A stretch of 64,000 nt of DNA from Scytonema tolypothrichoides VB-61278 (GTDB lineage Bacteria; Cyanobacteriota; Cyanobacteriia; Cyanobacteriales; Nostocaceae), in contig NZ_JXCA02000002.1 of the NCBI RefSeq assembly GCF_000828085.3, positions 844,962 to 908,961 on the forward strand. The letters are read 5' to 3'. Positions 63,902 through 64,000 of the stretch are shown here, piece after piece. The notes beneath the pieces are model-generated. The model searched no databases. It saw nothing but the letters and a program-made list of their open reading frames with translations, and had not been told where the DNA came from. A program made the translations under genes and the position numbers. The first letter of the stretch is position 1. Each line of letters begins with the position of its first letter.

Positions 63902-64000
63902 ATGCATGTCAAACTATCTAAATCAGGCCAAAATTTACTTAAGAATTTAGTCAAGACTACTAAGTTCTGGCAGGACAACCACCTAATAGTGCGAGAATTT
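63902..64000 (+). CDS. hepA: Probable HepA, N-terminal 33 residues (runs off the right edge)
   Basis: An open frame from ATG 63902 to the window end encodes a basic start and TTKFWQDNHLIVREF, which resembles the leader of HepA-type ABC transporters before the first membrane helix. hepA follows hepC in Anabaena PCC 7120; it encodes an ABC exporter needed for heterocyst polysaccharide. Only 33 codons are seen, so the call depends mostly on gene order. No strong ribosome site is visible. Confidence 0.55.
   Translation, partial: MHVKLSKSGQNLLKNLVKTTKFWQDNHLIVREF

Overview
The window looks like chromosome from a filamentous, heterocyst-forming cyanobacterium (Nostocales; the genus cannot be fixed from the sequence alone). 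The evidence is a phycocyanin chromophore lyase (cpcT), many GCGATCGC (HIP1) sites, short tandem heptamer-type repeats and palindromic repeats typical of Nostoc/Scytonema-like genomes, and above all two sets of genes that build the heterocyst envelope.

Left edge (1-4.1 kb): a TonB-like protein running off the window, a small secreted protein, tRNA-Cys(GCA), cpcT and a secreted TPR protein. Region A (4.1-35.8 kb) is a heterocyst glycolipid (HGL) island. It holds an hglT-like glycosyltransferase, an NAD-dependent epimerase/reductase, two family 2 glycosyltransferases, a DUF2141 secreted protein, and an hgdA-hgdC-hgdB-like set (sugar epimerase, DevC-like permease, DevB-like membrane fusion protein, no ATPase). 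A ParB/degenerate-methyltransferase fusion and a 98-aa conserved-looking small protein follow. Next comes a PUFA-synthase-like polyketide assembly line on the + strand: hglE (KS-AT-ACP-ACP-half KR), a small membrane protein, hglD (catalytic KR-DH), hglC (KS-CLF-AT), a PfaD-type enoyl reductase and hglB (ACP-thioester reductase). hetI, the phosphopantetheinyl transferase that would activate the ACPs, closes the island on the - strand. hetN, which sits between hglB and hetI in Anabaena PCC 7120, is absent; the gap holds repeats, including a G-rich octamer array.

Region B (36-46.4 kb) is mixed. It has a glycine-zipper protein, a YciI-like protein, pheT, a PatA-like PATAN-receiver response regulator, and a three-gene signalling set (vWA protein, PP2C-like phosphatase, Ser/Thr kinase with TPRs) that resembles TerY-P / YegL-K-I triads.

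Region C (46.8-64 kb) matches the heterocyst envelope polysaccharide (HEP) island: rfbF (CDP-glucose synthesis), an LhgO-like FAD oxidoreductase, glycosyltransferases, an NAD epimerase, a phytanoyl-CoA dioxygenase-like protein, rfbC, an NAD oxidoreductase with a SAF-like C-terminus, a Wzc-like chain-length protein, hepC and the first 33 codons of a probable hepA. Two genes inside it, a glycosyltransferase and a PIG-L deacetylase, are clearly decayed.

Together the window could encode making and assembling both layers of the heterocyst envelope: the inner glycolipid laminae (region A) and the outer polysaccharide coat (region C). The most notable points are the physical linkage of the two islands, the ketoreductase split over two genes, in-frame insertion of intergenic-type repeats into PKS linkers, the ParB-methyltransferase-like fusion beside hglE, and the kinase/phosphatase/vWA triad between the islands. 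Family names rest on motif recognition and remembered gene order, not on database searches.
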